Assembly: GCA_015501585.1 (NCBI GenBank)
Contig: JADNRY010000074.1
Coordinates: 186,001-250,000 of the forward strand
DNA length: 64,000 nt
Direction of reading: 5' to 3'
DNA from: Rhodocollybia butyracea
Taxonomy: Eukaryota > Basidiomycota > Agaricomycetes > Agaricales > Omphalotaceae
The position numbers and the translations under genes were made by a program. Under the pieces are notes generated by a model. That model saw nothing but the letters and a program-made list of their open reading frames with translations. It made no database searches and was not told where the DNA came from. The stretch's first letter is position 1. Each line of letters opens with the position of its first letter. This document shows positions 20,121 through 31,600 of this stretch, piece after piece.

Positions 20121-23100
20121 GCAGGTTTGACTACCTGAAAAGTCACCTTTAGAAACCTGAAGTCACTCTCAGAGAACTTCATAACAGAACATGACAACAG
20201 AGTTGAATTCTCGCTCACTCACAGTCAGCTGTAGATCATTTAACAGTGATTTAGAGTGTAGTGACCACAAGAAAGATTCCTCTTGAAGTCTCAGAGAAAG
20301 CCCCTTGATATCAGAGTTTCACCTGCCATTTTGGAGTCAGCTGCAGCTTGTTACCAGTGACAATAATTTGGTGTGGAGTTCATTGGTTCATACCTTGGAA
20401 TTTCAAGTCCATTCAAGCTTGACAAGCTTTAAAGTCACCTAGAAACCTTTGGAGTCGCTTACAGACTGTTGTGTCCTCTGATCTTGCTGACTTCTTCTAA
20501 GTCATCACGGGTCTTGGTTCAGCCGCTCTCACAGTACTTCATATTAGAAAGCAGAGTTCTTTCACTCATTTAGAGTCATTGCAGACCATAAAGCAATACC
20601 TCATAGTGTTGTGACCCAAGCATAGTACCACTTCTATGTTGAAGTATTAGAGACTTAGAGTTCAGACACAGTTTGAATCACCAGAGTTTCGCCTTTTCAC
20701 CAAGTTAAAGTCAGCTGCAGCTTGTTACCAGTGACTTTGACAAAGTGTTAAGTGTTCTCCAGCTTGACTAGCTCTAAAGTTAACAGAAACTAGAGATACT
20801 TGCAGATTACTGAGGTCCTATGACTTTGTTGACTGGCAAATATAAGAGATACGAGAGCAACCTGGACTGGTGGTCTCTGTGTCTCTAAGTCTTCACAAGT
20901 CTTGGGTTCAGTAGTTTCAGAGTGCTTCTCGAGGAAACAGAAATCTTTCATGCACTTAGAGTAATTGCAGATCAGAATGCTTTAACTTAAAGTGATATGG
21001 TATCAGAAGAGAATGTTGTCCTTGTTTGAACCTGCATAGTAACCTCAGAGTTTCAGTCTCTCAGGAATTTGAAGTTAGCTGCAGTGACCTGACCAGTAAC
21101 TTTGAATGAATGTAGACTTTTGATCATGGCTTCATTGCCAACCTGAGCTCACCTTGTTAAGCAAAGGTAGCTAAAGATAGCATAGCAGTTCGTAGCTAGC
21201 TTCATCACACTGAGATGTAGCTTGATTCCCAGAGCAGTCTCTTGAGTCTCATACAGGGACTTAGAAACAAAAATTTGTGCATGGTTTTACAGACCAAAGT
21301 TGATTGTTGAACTTGTTGAGCTTGGCTTTTCCGCCATAAAACTTGAGCAACTTATCGCTTGAAAGAGAATGTTCTTGGTCTTACTAGATCAAAATTCCCG
21401 CTTGAAAAGACTTGCACTTGGCTTTACAGCCGCCACTTTAAGCAACTTATTGCTTAAACTAAAAGGCCTATCATAGCCACCCAAAAAGAAACTGAAGTTA
21501 CTCCAACAGTACTTCTTATGTTTCAACCTTGATATCCCTGGGCTTCAACTGTCCAGTTTTCATCTTTGAACTCGCTCCTTCAAACCCTTCCTGTACTTTC
21601 TTATCCAACTTCAACATTCCTGTTGACTCCGTCTCTATTTTATTTAAAAGGGATATCTGGCCCCTGACAGCCAGACAAGAATTGAATTTAGAGTAACTCT
21701 CTAGTGAAGACTATCACTGATGAGACTCACAAGAGAAAAGATAAACCATTAGAAGTCATCTTTGGACAACTGTCCTGAGTAGGAAAAAGTTGTCACTTAA
21801 CCTTCTCAATAGTACAGAGTTCTTAGGGAGCTTTTGAGCAGAACTAGTTTTTTTTGTGGAATTGAGGCTTGAACATGAATTCTGTTCAAATGCTACCCTT
21901 TATTAGAGCTGAAGAACAGTTTTAGTAACTACCTGGTGCATTTACTAACACCATGGAAGTAAACCAACTGTTCAAGAAGCATTGAATCAGAATTCAGACT
22001 TTGATAACTACCATGATCTCATGGGAACATCTAAGTCAGTCAGACAAAGTAGAGTCAAAGCCACTAACCTGCAAATGATGTGGCCTGTTGCATTGTCATT
22101 AGCACTCATGGTTATTACCAGGAAGCTTATTGACAAACTCGAGTTTCTTGAGTGCAAATAGGTTAAACACTTGAAAGAATGAACTTCAGAGTAAATAATG
22201 AGAGGTCCAAGATGAGTTACTGGAGGAACTGTGTCACAATATGCCCAGTGTATGACACAAGTTTCATAGTAGTCTCATCTCTTCCCACATCATTAAATAA
22301 GCTCATAAGAATATGAACAGAATGATTGCAAACTATTGAATATGTGATATGAAACTTAATTGTTTCTGGGATATGGAATCATTCTGCACAAGTCCATTCC
22401 TGACTTAGCAGAATGTGGACCTCTCGTTACAAGCAGAAGTTACAAGTCAATTGGATGTCACTATGGATCCCCAATCTCTTGACTCCTTTGACCTGGTAGC
22501 ATTTGGATCAACAGAGTAGATTTTGTTTAAAGACAAAGATTTGACAAGATTAAGCTCTGCATCTTTATGAAACTCCTTCTGCCACATATTTGAATAAACA
22601 TAAGAATGAATGAAATCCAAGTTTTACTGAAAATAAACTTGTAACTATAGTGACTGTAAAGTTGCTTGGAATGATTTGATGTTTGGAAAGAATGTTTCCC
22701 AACAAGATTGACAAAATCAACTTGTTCAGAGGATTATTTGAACTTGATGGAATTATATAGGCCAAGAAGAGCCATCCCATTCAAGGGAGAATCTGACTCT
22801 GAAAGCATTTGACTAGCATCAGTCACCTAGAGATTGAAAAAGATGATGTGACCTTAGTACAAACACATGTACAATAGCACAAGCAGTAGAACCAGAAATT
22901 GGATTGACATTGAAATCGAGATATGAGGACTGGAGTCTTGTGAAAATCAAATGTAATATTTACTCTCTGATGCACATGTACTGTCCACTGTCTCACAAGC
23001 ATTGGAAGTTGGAATGCCTGCCTGTTAATCCTGCTACGGAGTTAATATTCAGAGTTGTGTTACTTGCAAGGATTGAGATACCCAATGTATCATTGACAGA

Positions 23101-23157
23101 CTTAGCCACCAGTCGGCCTGGGACCTCATGTTGAACTGAGGACAGTTCATATTTAGT

Positions 23158-23167
23158 AAGGGGGAGA
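23158..23167 (+). other. Polypurine tract
   Basis: AAGGGGGAGA directly precedes the TG start of the 3' LTR, as required for plus-strand priming. Confidence 0.75.
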
Positions 23168-24563
23168 TGATACGCCCAAAACCCTTTTGGCCCTAGAATA
23201 CTGTTTTTTGGCATTTCTGCAGTGTACATAGTATCTGGAAGTCATTGGGAGTGCTACCCATGATCTCTAGTTACTGAAACCCACCCTCAAACCCTGTAGT
23301 CTCATATGTATCTGTCTTGTCTCTACAATTCACATATCCAGAAGGATTGATCAGTATGCAGTGCTCCATCTGATAAAGCATGCAAGAGACTATGGTCTGG
23401 ACCTTGTGTATCAATGTGTTTCGCTTGAATCCAATGTAATACAAGCTCCTCCAACCTCTATATGCTCAGAATTGTGATATATGCACTTCTCACTATATGT
23501 TAATTCATCCCCTGCTTGACAACTCTGAAAGAAAAGGAGTTTGTTATGTATATTTGGTTCCCTGAGGTCTATTCAATGGAAATACACTAGAAGCACTCCC
23601 AGTAATATTTGTAGCATTTGTGCAGCACCACTTCACGAGTTATGAAGGCTGTATCCATTACTACTTATAATATTGGGATTAGAAGAGAACCTCTTTAGAA
23701 AGGTGTCACGCATGCGAAATATGATTGCGGCGGCATTTGGAGAACTCAATAGATATACTAGAGAGTCCAAATCCGAAGTCCCGAGTCGTGCCAATGTCCG
23801 GAAGTGGTTGAAATACGGAGATCTTGCTATAACTCCGAAATTAGGTCACTATTTGTTTAAGCCGAACATGAGCTAAAACCGCCGTTCCCCTGCATCCTCT
23901 GTGGTACTTTCGAGATAGGACAGTGTCCCTAGACCCTCTAGCATCGCTATAACCGAGTACAAGCATTTATAGAAGCTTGTTGTCCCTTCCCAAGTACAGG
24001 GAAGAGTGATAATCTCCAATTTCGGAGTGTTGATTTGAAATTTGAATTGAAATATAATAGAAACATGAAACTCGGCTCGTTAGAAGCTAGAGAGCGGTTT
24101 GACACACCCTTAAGTGGTCTGTGCACACTACACAGCCGCGCTCCTGCTCTATATAATGTAGCCCAGATTGATAGTTGATCCCCAGGTTTAGATTCCCCCC
24201 TCACATTAGAGGCAGGGATTTCCTCCTCACTTCACACAGTTGTAATATTAGTTTTGTTTGTTTTGCTTCAAGTTTAGTAAAGTTCAGTCCAGTAAAGTAT
24301 TGTAGTTAGGCTGCAGTCAGAGCTCTGTCTGGGTAGACAACCTCTGGTCAGTGCTTTCTTGTATTATATAGCCTTCCGCCTCTCCCCCCCCTTTTTACCA
24401 TAGTTCTTGCATTCACCTTTCATTTCAAAGTTCAACTCTTTGTAATTTCACATCCCCCCTCTGAACTTAGAGTCTTTATTGTAGTTTAGTGGTAGGTGTT
24501 GATGGTTGGCTGTTTATGGGCCATTTCTCATACTTTCCGCTTAGCCACAGTAACGCCCTCTCA
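23168..24563. repeat. 3' LTR of the LARD-like element
   Basis: 1396 bp. It differs from the 5' LTR by homopolymer lengths at about 23176, 23402, 23936, 24074, 24337 and 24389. It ends directly against the truncated kinase-like paralogue at 24564. Confidence 0.9.
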
Positions 24564-25227
24564 ATGGATCAAAGAGAGATAGTGGCTCTCGATCGTGTCG
24601 GTCAATTTGTTGCAACAGGCCAAGTTGTTGTAGCCAATCAGAAGAAAGATGCTATCGTGATGCATGAGGCACAAGGTGTGACACTGAGGTCATTATGGGT
24701 GAACGACCCAGGAGAGATTGTGGAGATCAGGAAACGATGGATCTCCGCGATCGCGGAAAAAGCTGCTCGTATCGCGAAGAAACATAAAATGTATCATGCG
24801 TGAGTATCTAAATTCCCCTGCTCTTTTGTTGGATTCCCTTATATTCTGTTGTTCTAGCGATTTGAAGGATGGCAATGTGAGTAACTTAACTCGTAGAGCT
24901 TGCCCATCTTGAAGCTAATTTTAGTCAAGATTGTCATAAATATGGACGCCGAAACGGAAGCAGACAGAGTCCCCCTGGAGGATATGATTGACAGAGTCAC
25001 CCTGATTGACTGGGGATTCTATTACAAACCTAAGGAAAAGGTACATCCACATCATAATTCGCCTTTTAACTCTTTGAATTTAATGCCTTTTCGCTCTACA
25101 GCCCTTCACGACTAAATCTGCGGTTGTTCGGAAGGTCTTGGAAAATAACTGGGGCCTGTCCGCCACTACGCCAGCGTCAAGTAATAACGAGCGAAAAAAT
25201 TGGCGAAAATTCTTTTCGAAATCGTAA
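24564..25227 (+). pseudogene. 5'-truncated paralogue of the secreted kinase-like gene
   Basis: Exons 24564-24799, 24858-24876, 24930-25040 and 25102-25227 join in frame at the same intron positions as exons 2-5 of the gene ending at 46046. The protein keeps the alpha-C region (REIVALDRVGQFV), AIVMHEAQGVTL, a catalytic-loop-like HADLKDGN and the metal-binding-like LIDWGFY. The signal peptide, glycine-loop region and beta-3 lysine are missing because the LARD 3' LTR replaces everything upstream. The first ATG falls exactly at the LTR border, which is coincidental. About 60% of residues look shared with the other copy by eye. It could be transcribed from the LTR, but a kinase fold lacking its N-lobe is unlikely to work. 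Confidence 0.72.
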
Positions 25228-25433
25228 ATGTTGATGGAGGACAGTTGCTGTTACAAACCCGGCAAACCGGTAGGTCTACATTATAATTCAGCTCTTACCT
25301 CTTTCAAGTTTAATGCCTTTCCGCTCTCCAGCAACTAGGGGTTCACGGCCGATTCTGCAGTTATCAAGAAGTCCTTGGAAACGGACAGTTTGACCAACGG
25401 GAGCCTGGCTAGAGATGTGAGAGAAACATAGAT
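25228..25433 (+). pseudogene. Fragment of a third kinase-like copy (last intron and exon)
   Basis: KPGKP-like codons, a GTAGGTCTACATTATAATTC..CTCCAG intron and a last exon with GFTADSAVIKKSL match the final intron and exon of both kinase-like genes (compare GTACGTCTACATTATAA at 45871). This is a tandem partial duplication 3' of the truncated paralogue. Confidence 0.55.
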
Positions 25434-26471
25434 TCTTAGAGAAGATACCGCAGCGCTGGCGATGATCAAGATTGCCGCCATGCCGGGGTCGATCTCCTTG
25501 AGACTTGTATAGCAAGCCGGTGACTTCTTTCGTTGCTCGTTGTGTTGCTTCTCTGGCATTCTGCGGAGTACACGGACGACTGCAGTGCTGCAAGGATGAA
25601 GTTTCGGTTGCTTGATCTCCCCACTGCAGCTTTCTTCGCTTCCTGATGCGCTCTCTCATTTCCATCCACATCCTTGTGGCCCGGTGCCCCGGAAATCGTT
25701 ACCTTCAAATCCGCGAATGCTAATACGTCGCGTAATTGAGTGGGCGCAGAATGAAAGAAATTACTTGTAGATGCCGTGTGTGCCGTGTGTGCCGTATTGC
25801 CCAGATTGACAGCTCCCGGACCGACCATTCCTGAACAACTCTCCTTCATCGTCTTCATCCAGTCTCACTTTAAATCTTTGTCTGCTCTTCTCCGTTCTTG
25901 ATGGAATAGCATTGCAGCAGCCCCAACCTGTCCTTTGTAACGAAGAGTCATCGGTATGTTAGCCTTGTCTGTCTGAACGCCTCTTTCTCATATCCTGATT
26001 TTGCTTTTCATTTCTCAATAGTCTTCGGCTTTAAACCGTTCAGCTTCAAATGTTCAAAAATTCAACTTTCAAGGTCGAGATAGCTAGCAGTTGACCCCAT
26101 GAGGTCGTGAAGAGCAGAGAAGTCTCGGGAGTAGTAGCGGCCTGGATTTGCGACTTGTTTAGAGAGTGGTGGGATTAAGAAAGTGGTGAGTCTGTCGCTG
26201 CCTTTCAGTTGCTAATGGCAAATAATTATTAATTGATAGGAGCGCCGCATGTCTATCTACAATGTCAGAATGCCAGTAGCTGTTGGAGACACCTGTTATC
26301 AATCGCACTTCCTGTCGTTGAATAGATACCAGGCGTTGTGTTATCGCCATCTTCTTCCCTTTTGTCCGAGTATGTGTGACCAGCGCCACATTCGCCGCAT
26401 ACACCATTCGCGGTAGCACTTTGGACTTGTAAAACTGTTGGATATGGCTTGATGCCACCCCGAAATTTCAC
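25288..26471 (-). pseudogene. LINE (non-LTR retrotransposon) 3' fragment: RT end plus RNase H
   Basis: Minus strand. The upstream piece (26471-26159) reads KVLPRMVYAANVAL and VSIQRQEVRLITGVSNSYW, the C-terminal part of LINE reverse transcriptases of the Tad/I type. The downstream piece (25858-25466) has LKVTISGAPGHKDVDGNERA followed by HQEAKKAA, the C-terminal His/Asp motif of an RNase H domain. Stops and frame changes separate the two. 5'-truncated and inactive. No poly(A) or simple-repeat tail was identified. Confidence 0.65.
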
Positions 26472-28170
26472 ATTTCACTAATCACTATTTGCTCGCTTCC
26501 AACAAATGCACTAACCTAATACTAACCCATATCCTCTTTGACAATTTTATTAGCACGTTGCTCGTTGTGCTCATCGGTGTCCGTCCACTCTCGCTGATGC
26601 TATCGTCGTTAGGTGTACCACTCAATACGTCGATCAACCCGGAACCTCGGATTCAACCAACGGTCGATCTATTGTAGGCAAAATAGAGGCCGAGCTCAAC
26701 AACACAGCTTGGTGGGTCAAATTCACGCGTTGGATGTGTTTCTTAGAGTGGAGCAGTATCCACACTCGAGGACTTTGACTGGACGGTCCCGGTCATCTAC
26801 TATTGCTTCTGAAGACGAAGATTCCGATGATCCCTCTACCTCCTTTCTCGCATGCAACTCTGCATGCCCCGACACTACCGTCGTAATTTCTTGACTCACC
26901 TCCAAATCCAAATCACCAAACGTTCTTGCTTCCGCTGGTCTCTCCCCTAGCGGGACACCCAGCTCATCCTCATACACTTCCACTTCCATTCCCATCGCCA
27001 CATCAACCCCTCATTCGCCTTCCATCATCGCCACTGACAACGCACCCAACCTTCTTTCAGCTTACAACGCCGTACTAGCTCTCAAAAATTTCTGAGACGT
27101 ACATATCATTATCGTAGCACGCTACAACGTAGGTCCTGCTACTCATACGAGGCGTTCTCACCTGCGCAGGACGGCCATCAGAGACATAAACCAACTTGGG
27201 GATATCCGTCCTGGCGGTACCTCTACCTCTCCTCTTCCTTCCTTTCTTGTTGCAACTGTACATGCCTTGAACTTCGTAATGTACCTCCGAAACTAAAACA
27301 CTAACTTATCAGTGCACCCCTTTGATGTGCTTGCTTCCACTCCTCTTCCCTACCTCTCCCCACTCTGCTAACGCGCACAGCTCCTCCTCAACCGCTTCCA
27401 CTCCCACTTCTACATCGAATCTCAGCGGCGACTCCCCTCTATCTCTATCCTCCTTATCCCTGTCCCCCATGGTCCCCAAAATCCCCAGCATCCCGACGAT
27501 GCCCTTGCTCTTCTCTAAATGTATAACGCCGCAGTCCTAGTGCTCAAAAAGCTACAAGGCTCACATATCGATATCGTTACGCAGTATATTATCACTCCTA
27601 CTCCGAGGGCCATACGTGCTGAGGTCCCTGCGCAGGAGGATTGGATCATGAGGGTATGGGTGTGGAAGCGAAGCCTTGAACGAAAGCTGAAGGCAGCCTG
27701 CCAGCCACTTGCTGTACTTACGAGCCGAGTATCATAATTTCAATATGAAACGGAAGTCCCGTTGAGGGATCTGATTGTTGGTGTTTCGGATCCAACGTCC
27801 CTGGATATTGAAAATTCTTGTTTCGACAATACCAGACGATACCTCTTGGTGAGTTACTTATCTACTTTGTAGACCTTCAGGCTTCTCTATTCGATAGAGG
27901 TCTCCTAGCCTAAGGTATACTACTTTACATAAGAACATCAGAACTTGGACTTGACTGATCTTTCACCTTTTCCGTGATCAAATCACGTTCCCGATCTTGT
28001 CTCCTGTCAAATTTCTTTCTCAATTGTGGCAAAATGGATATTTGACGTTCTAAAAATATATGATTCAACCCCACTATACGTTCCCACTCAATATATGCGA
28101 AAGCCATGAAGATAATAAAATATATTTAACATTGTAAAATAAGTATGTACAATGCCTGTACTGTAAGTAA
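26472..28170. other. Degenerate region with remnants of an unknown repeated gene family
   Basis: Positions 26600-26790 encode QPGTSDSTNGRSIVGKIEAE and LNNTAWWVKF, related to a minus-strand stretch at 46950-46690. Two diverged copies of a YNA(A)VL.LK..(Q)..HI.IV motif occur at 27062-27130 and 27519-27600. Many stops; no intact gene. The family is not recognised. Confidence 0.4.
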
Positions 28171-28360
28171 TTGGTGGCTGTTGCCAGCCAGGGATCTACA
28201 GCAGCAGTTTCGGAGCTAGTTGCGAGCTCGTCCCTGTCTGACGGCAGTCAGCCCGAAGACCATGGTGCTTGTGCCGCACCATGGGAGCTTCGGCTGCCCC
28301 GGCGTTCAGATCTTGGACCATGCCAAGTAATTCACTTCCTTCCTTCCTTCCCGAAGATTA
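28171..28360 (+). repeat. Dispersed repeat, copy 1
   Basis: About 150 bp (GGAGCTAGTTGCGAGCTCGT.. to ..CTTCCTTCCTTCC) matches the reverse complement of 59030-59185. It contains GCACCATGGGAGCTTCGG and GCGTTCAGATCTTGGACC. Possibly a MITE-like family or a duplicated UTR segment. Confidence 0.6.
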
Positions 28361-28390
28361 TTGGAAATACATAAAAAGGGTCGTTTACTT

Positions 28391-28420
28391 AGGAGGAGCT
28401 AGGAGGAGCTAGGAGGAGCT
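28391..28420 (+). repeat. 3 x AGGAGGAGCT microsatellite-like repeat
   Basis: Three exact 10 bp units about 200 bp upstream of the kinase-like start codon, with a related TAGGAGCTAGC near 28452. Confidence 0.85.
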
Positions 28421-28499
28421 AAGTAGGACAGCCAAGTGGCCGCCGTCGGCTAGTAGGAGCTAGCTAGTAGCGGGTCACAAGTACCCTCATAGCTATTTG

Positions 28500-28507
28500 T
28501 ATAAAAG
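28500..28507 (+). promoter_or_regulatory. Candidate TATA box of the kinase-like gene
   Basis: TATAAAAG lies 117 bp upstream of ATG 28624, a plausible spacing for a fungal promoter with a short 5' UTR. Confidence 0.45.
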
Positions 28508-28623
28508 ATAATGTCGAGTTCGATTTTCGGTATCAGGCTGGTCCTGCAACGACGCTACTTTCCTTTTATCATCACCCTGTTGCTGTGCAATTTCTTTTTA
28601 TTGTTGTTCATTGCCTGCGCAGT

Positions 28624-31600
28624 ATGCGCTTCCCATCTTTCACTCTATCACTCTTCGCACTCTTGACTGTTCTGCCCACCATATATGCAGCCCCTTGCCA
28701 GTATGGAGATTGTTCGCTGCAACGCCGTGCCGCCACTTCCCTCATCGGGACCACCCTCACCATCGAAGGCAAAGGGGCAGTCATTGGTCCTCAAATTACA
28801 GACAAGGAGAATAAGTGGCGCCCCGTATATCACCTAGGTCAACTCGATTCCGCGTTTTCTTCATTGACACTGGATGCAGATTCACGTGATTTGCCGTGAT
28901 ATATGCTGAACAAATGTGCAAATCTCACCAAGTGGGAATCACATAATTTTTGATGCTTTTGGTAAAATCATTGTAAAATCATGTTAAAGCTGAGATATAT
29001 AGATTTGTCATTAGATATTTACAAGGGGCAGAAGTTATTCTGGAGGTATGATGGAAACATGGTGCTTAAAGTCAATATAAAATGCTTGTATGTCATCTCT
29101 TCCTAGTACAATATACCAAAAAGATACAGGAAAGTTATGCAAACATCTTCAATAATTTCACCCAACTTATGGGAAGTTGCTTTCTGGTTTTTTACCTATA
29201 AGGTGCCAGAGTTGTGAGAAATGTATGTTGAGAATATGATGATATATAATATTTATATGTCATCCATTCCTTGTACTATATACAAGAAACATACAGAAAA
29301 GTTGTGCAAAACATCTACTATAAAAGTTGCTTTCTGGGTTTTACCAATAATGAGCCAGAATTGTGAAGGATGTATGCTGAGCATATGAAGATATATAATG
29401 CTTATATATCACACATTCTTTGCGCTATATATGAAAAACATACAGAAAAGTTTTGCAAAACATCTCCTATAATTCCACTTAACTTACTGGAAGTTGCTTT
29501 CTGGGTTTTTACCTATAACAAGCCAGAATTGCAAAGGATGTATGCTGAACAAATGAGCACAATTAATACTCAAATGATTCAAATCCATCTTCATAATTAA
29601 TCACAAGAGCTGGTGATTACAATTTTGAAAATATGCTAAAGAAAAATGTTAAAGTTATGTCAACACAGGCTCATGTAAGCTGTTTTATGAACAATGAAAC
29701 TATAATGAACATATGAATGGTTAATATCACTGTTAATCCATTGTAAATGTGGCAAGTTTTGGTATAAATGTGGGGGAGCTATGATGTATGTGATTAGCAT
29801 AACTTCACTGTAATCATTACCACATACAGGGAATACATCTGTAAACTATTATACCTATTATATCATACACATTTACTATCTGTTCACAATGAGGGTACTG
29901 CATTATTAAAAAAACATGGGGTTTAAACACAATAAATAATGAGGAAACTATGATAAATTTGACATCTGCACTGATCTATATATTCATCATTACTTTAGCA
30001 GATTTGGATGAACTGACAGAAAATGTACAAAGGACAAGTGTGGATGTTATTGATTTTTGAGTTGCAAGTTGGGGTCTAATGATGTGGCAACATGGGGGAT
30101 ATATGAGTTGTCAATTATATGATAGAATTATGTTAAAAAGTACATGAATGTGACAATGATTTATGCAAACAATTGTGGGCAATGATATAGAAAGAGTGTG
30201 CGAAGTATGCAAAAGGTGTAGCAAAGTGATACCAAATAAATTTTTGTAAAATTTATACAAAACAAAGAAATAATGTTGAAGAAATGTTAAGTTGTGCACA
30301 TTGCTGGAGTATAATCTGGTATCTAGTGTTAGCCTGGATATTGCATATCTGGTGGCCATCTGTAGCCATGGTGGAGCATATCTCGCACATGTGTATAGCC
30401 ACAGCAGTGTATAGTGCTTTGGTGGAACATATCCAGTACATGTATGTTGTGTAGGAATTTGGATTGGAATATTTGCAAGTGCCTCCGTGTACAAACCTGG
30501 ACTGACTCATATGGACTGGAGTCATAGTGTGTCAATATTGCATTGACTCATTTGTAGTACATAGTTACTGTGCATTGAGTCATTGACTGTGCAATGATTC
30601 TAAATGACTCATAATGACTTTACATGACTTGCCTGGACTTAAAGCAAGTCAATTCCCTTATGTAGTGTAGTATACAATTGTATAGTATATAAGTACCTAG
30701 TTTTATGGAATGAGACTCCATCGGGTTGTTGACCCAGGGCTTTACCCATCTCTACCCTCTGGTGTGCTTTTGTCCCCACATTTGGAGGATGAGCGTAGCT
30801 TGTATCTGAATTTTCCCCCTTTACAACAACATGTTGCCTTGGTGTAATTTGACTGGTACATATTTGGTGCCTATCTGTAGCCTTGGTGGAGTGTATCCAG
30901 TACATATCTGGTGCCTTGGTGTAACATGACTGATACCTATTTGTTGCTGCAGTGCTGTATACCTGGTGTGTATCTGGAGCCGTGGTGGGGCATATCTGGA
31001 GCCATGGTGGGGCATATCTGGTGCCTTGGTGTAACATAACTGGTACCTATGAGTACCCTCAGGCTGGTGGCTATCTGGTGCCTTGGTAGAACATATCCAG
31101 TACATGCATGTTGCCTTGATACTACCTAGAAGTAGCCGAGTGGATCATATACAGTACCTGCATATCTTGCACCATCTGAACTGGTACCTATTGACAGCCT
31201 CCATGTTTTGTGCTTGGTGCCTATCTAGAGCCTTGCAGGACAATATTGGGTACAGATGAGTAACAGGTATGTATCAACTTATGGATCAATTTCCAAATTG
31301 ATAGTAAATTCTACCCTATTGTTTGAGTTCCTTGTCGATGGCAATGTTTGTATCTCTTTCAGCCAACAGGTATAAAACATGAAACATGCTTAGAATCATT
31401 TTTTTGAATTAAGTTGAGTATATGAGGGTACAAGTGAAGAATGCATATAAAGTGGCCACCTCTGTGTGCTGCAGGTTTGCCAGTTGTTGATCGGTTCTCA
31501 CCTGATTTGGACCAATCAAATGGATGACCGAAGCTGGTATGTGACATGGCAACACGGCAACTTCCCAGCACTCACACTGTTGTTGGAAAATAGCTCAGAG

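Larger units (their letters stand above)
19775..23167. other. Non-coding interior of the LARD-like element
   Basis: 3393 bp between the LTRs with no protein domain in six frames. The first part (19830-20110, isolated copies to 20790) is a cluster of AGCTTGACTAGCTTTAAAGT-type motifs. Further copies of a CAGAGTTTC..GTTAGCTGCAG block occur at about 20310, 20690 and 21050. The rest is AT-rich and unstructured to my eye. Confidence 0.7.
18383..24563. mobile_element. Non-autonomous LTR retrotransposon (LARD-like)
   Basis: Two LTRs (18383-19774, 1392 bp; 23168-24563, 1396 bp) start TGATACGCC and end GCCCTCTCA (TG..CA). A primer binding site starting TGG lies 2 bp inside the 5' LTR, and the polypurine tract AAGGGGGAGA abuts the 3' LTR. 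The 3.4 kb interior has no gag, pol or integrase in any frame; the longest open stretch is under 90 codons. This fits a large retrotransposon derivative mobilised in trans by an unknown partner. The LTRs differ by six one-base homopolymer length changes and no substitution that I can find, so the insertion is very young. The 5 bp flanks (ACCAC / ATGGA) do not match, so there is no target duplication. Confidence 0.88.

Noticed and set aside
26723..27001. Acidic minus-strand open stretch of 92 codons
   Set aside because: Composition-driven (Glu/Ser-rich) shadow in a degenerate region; no homology signal and no flanking exons.
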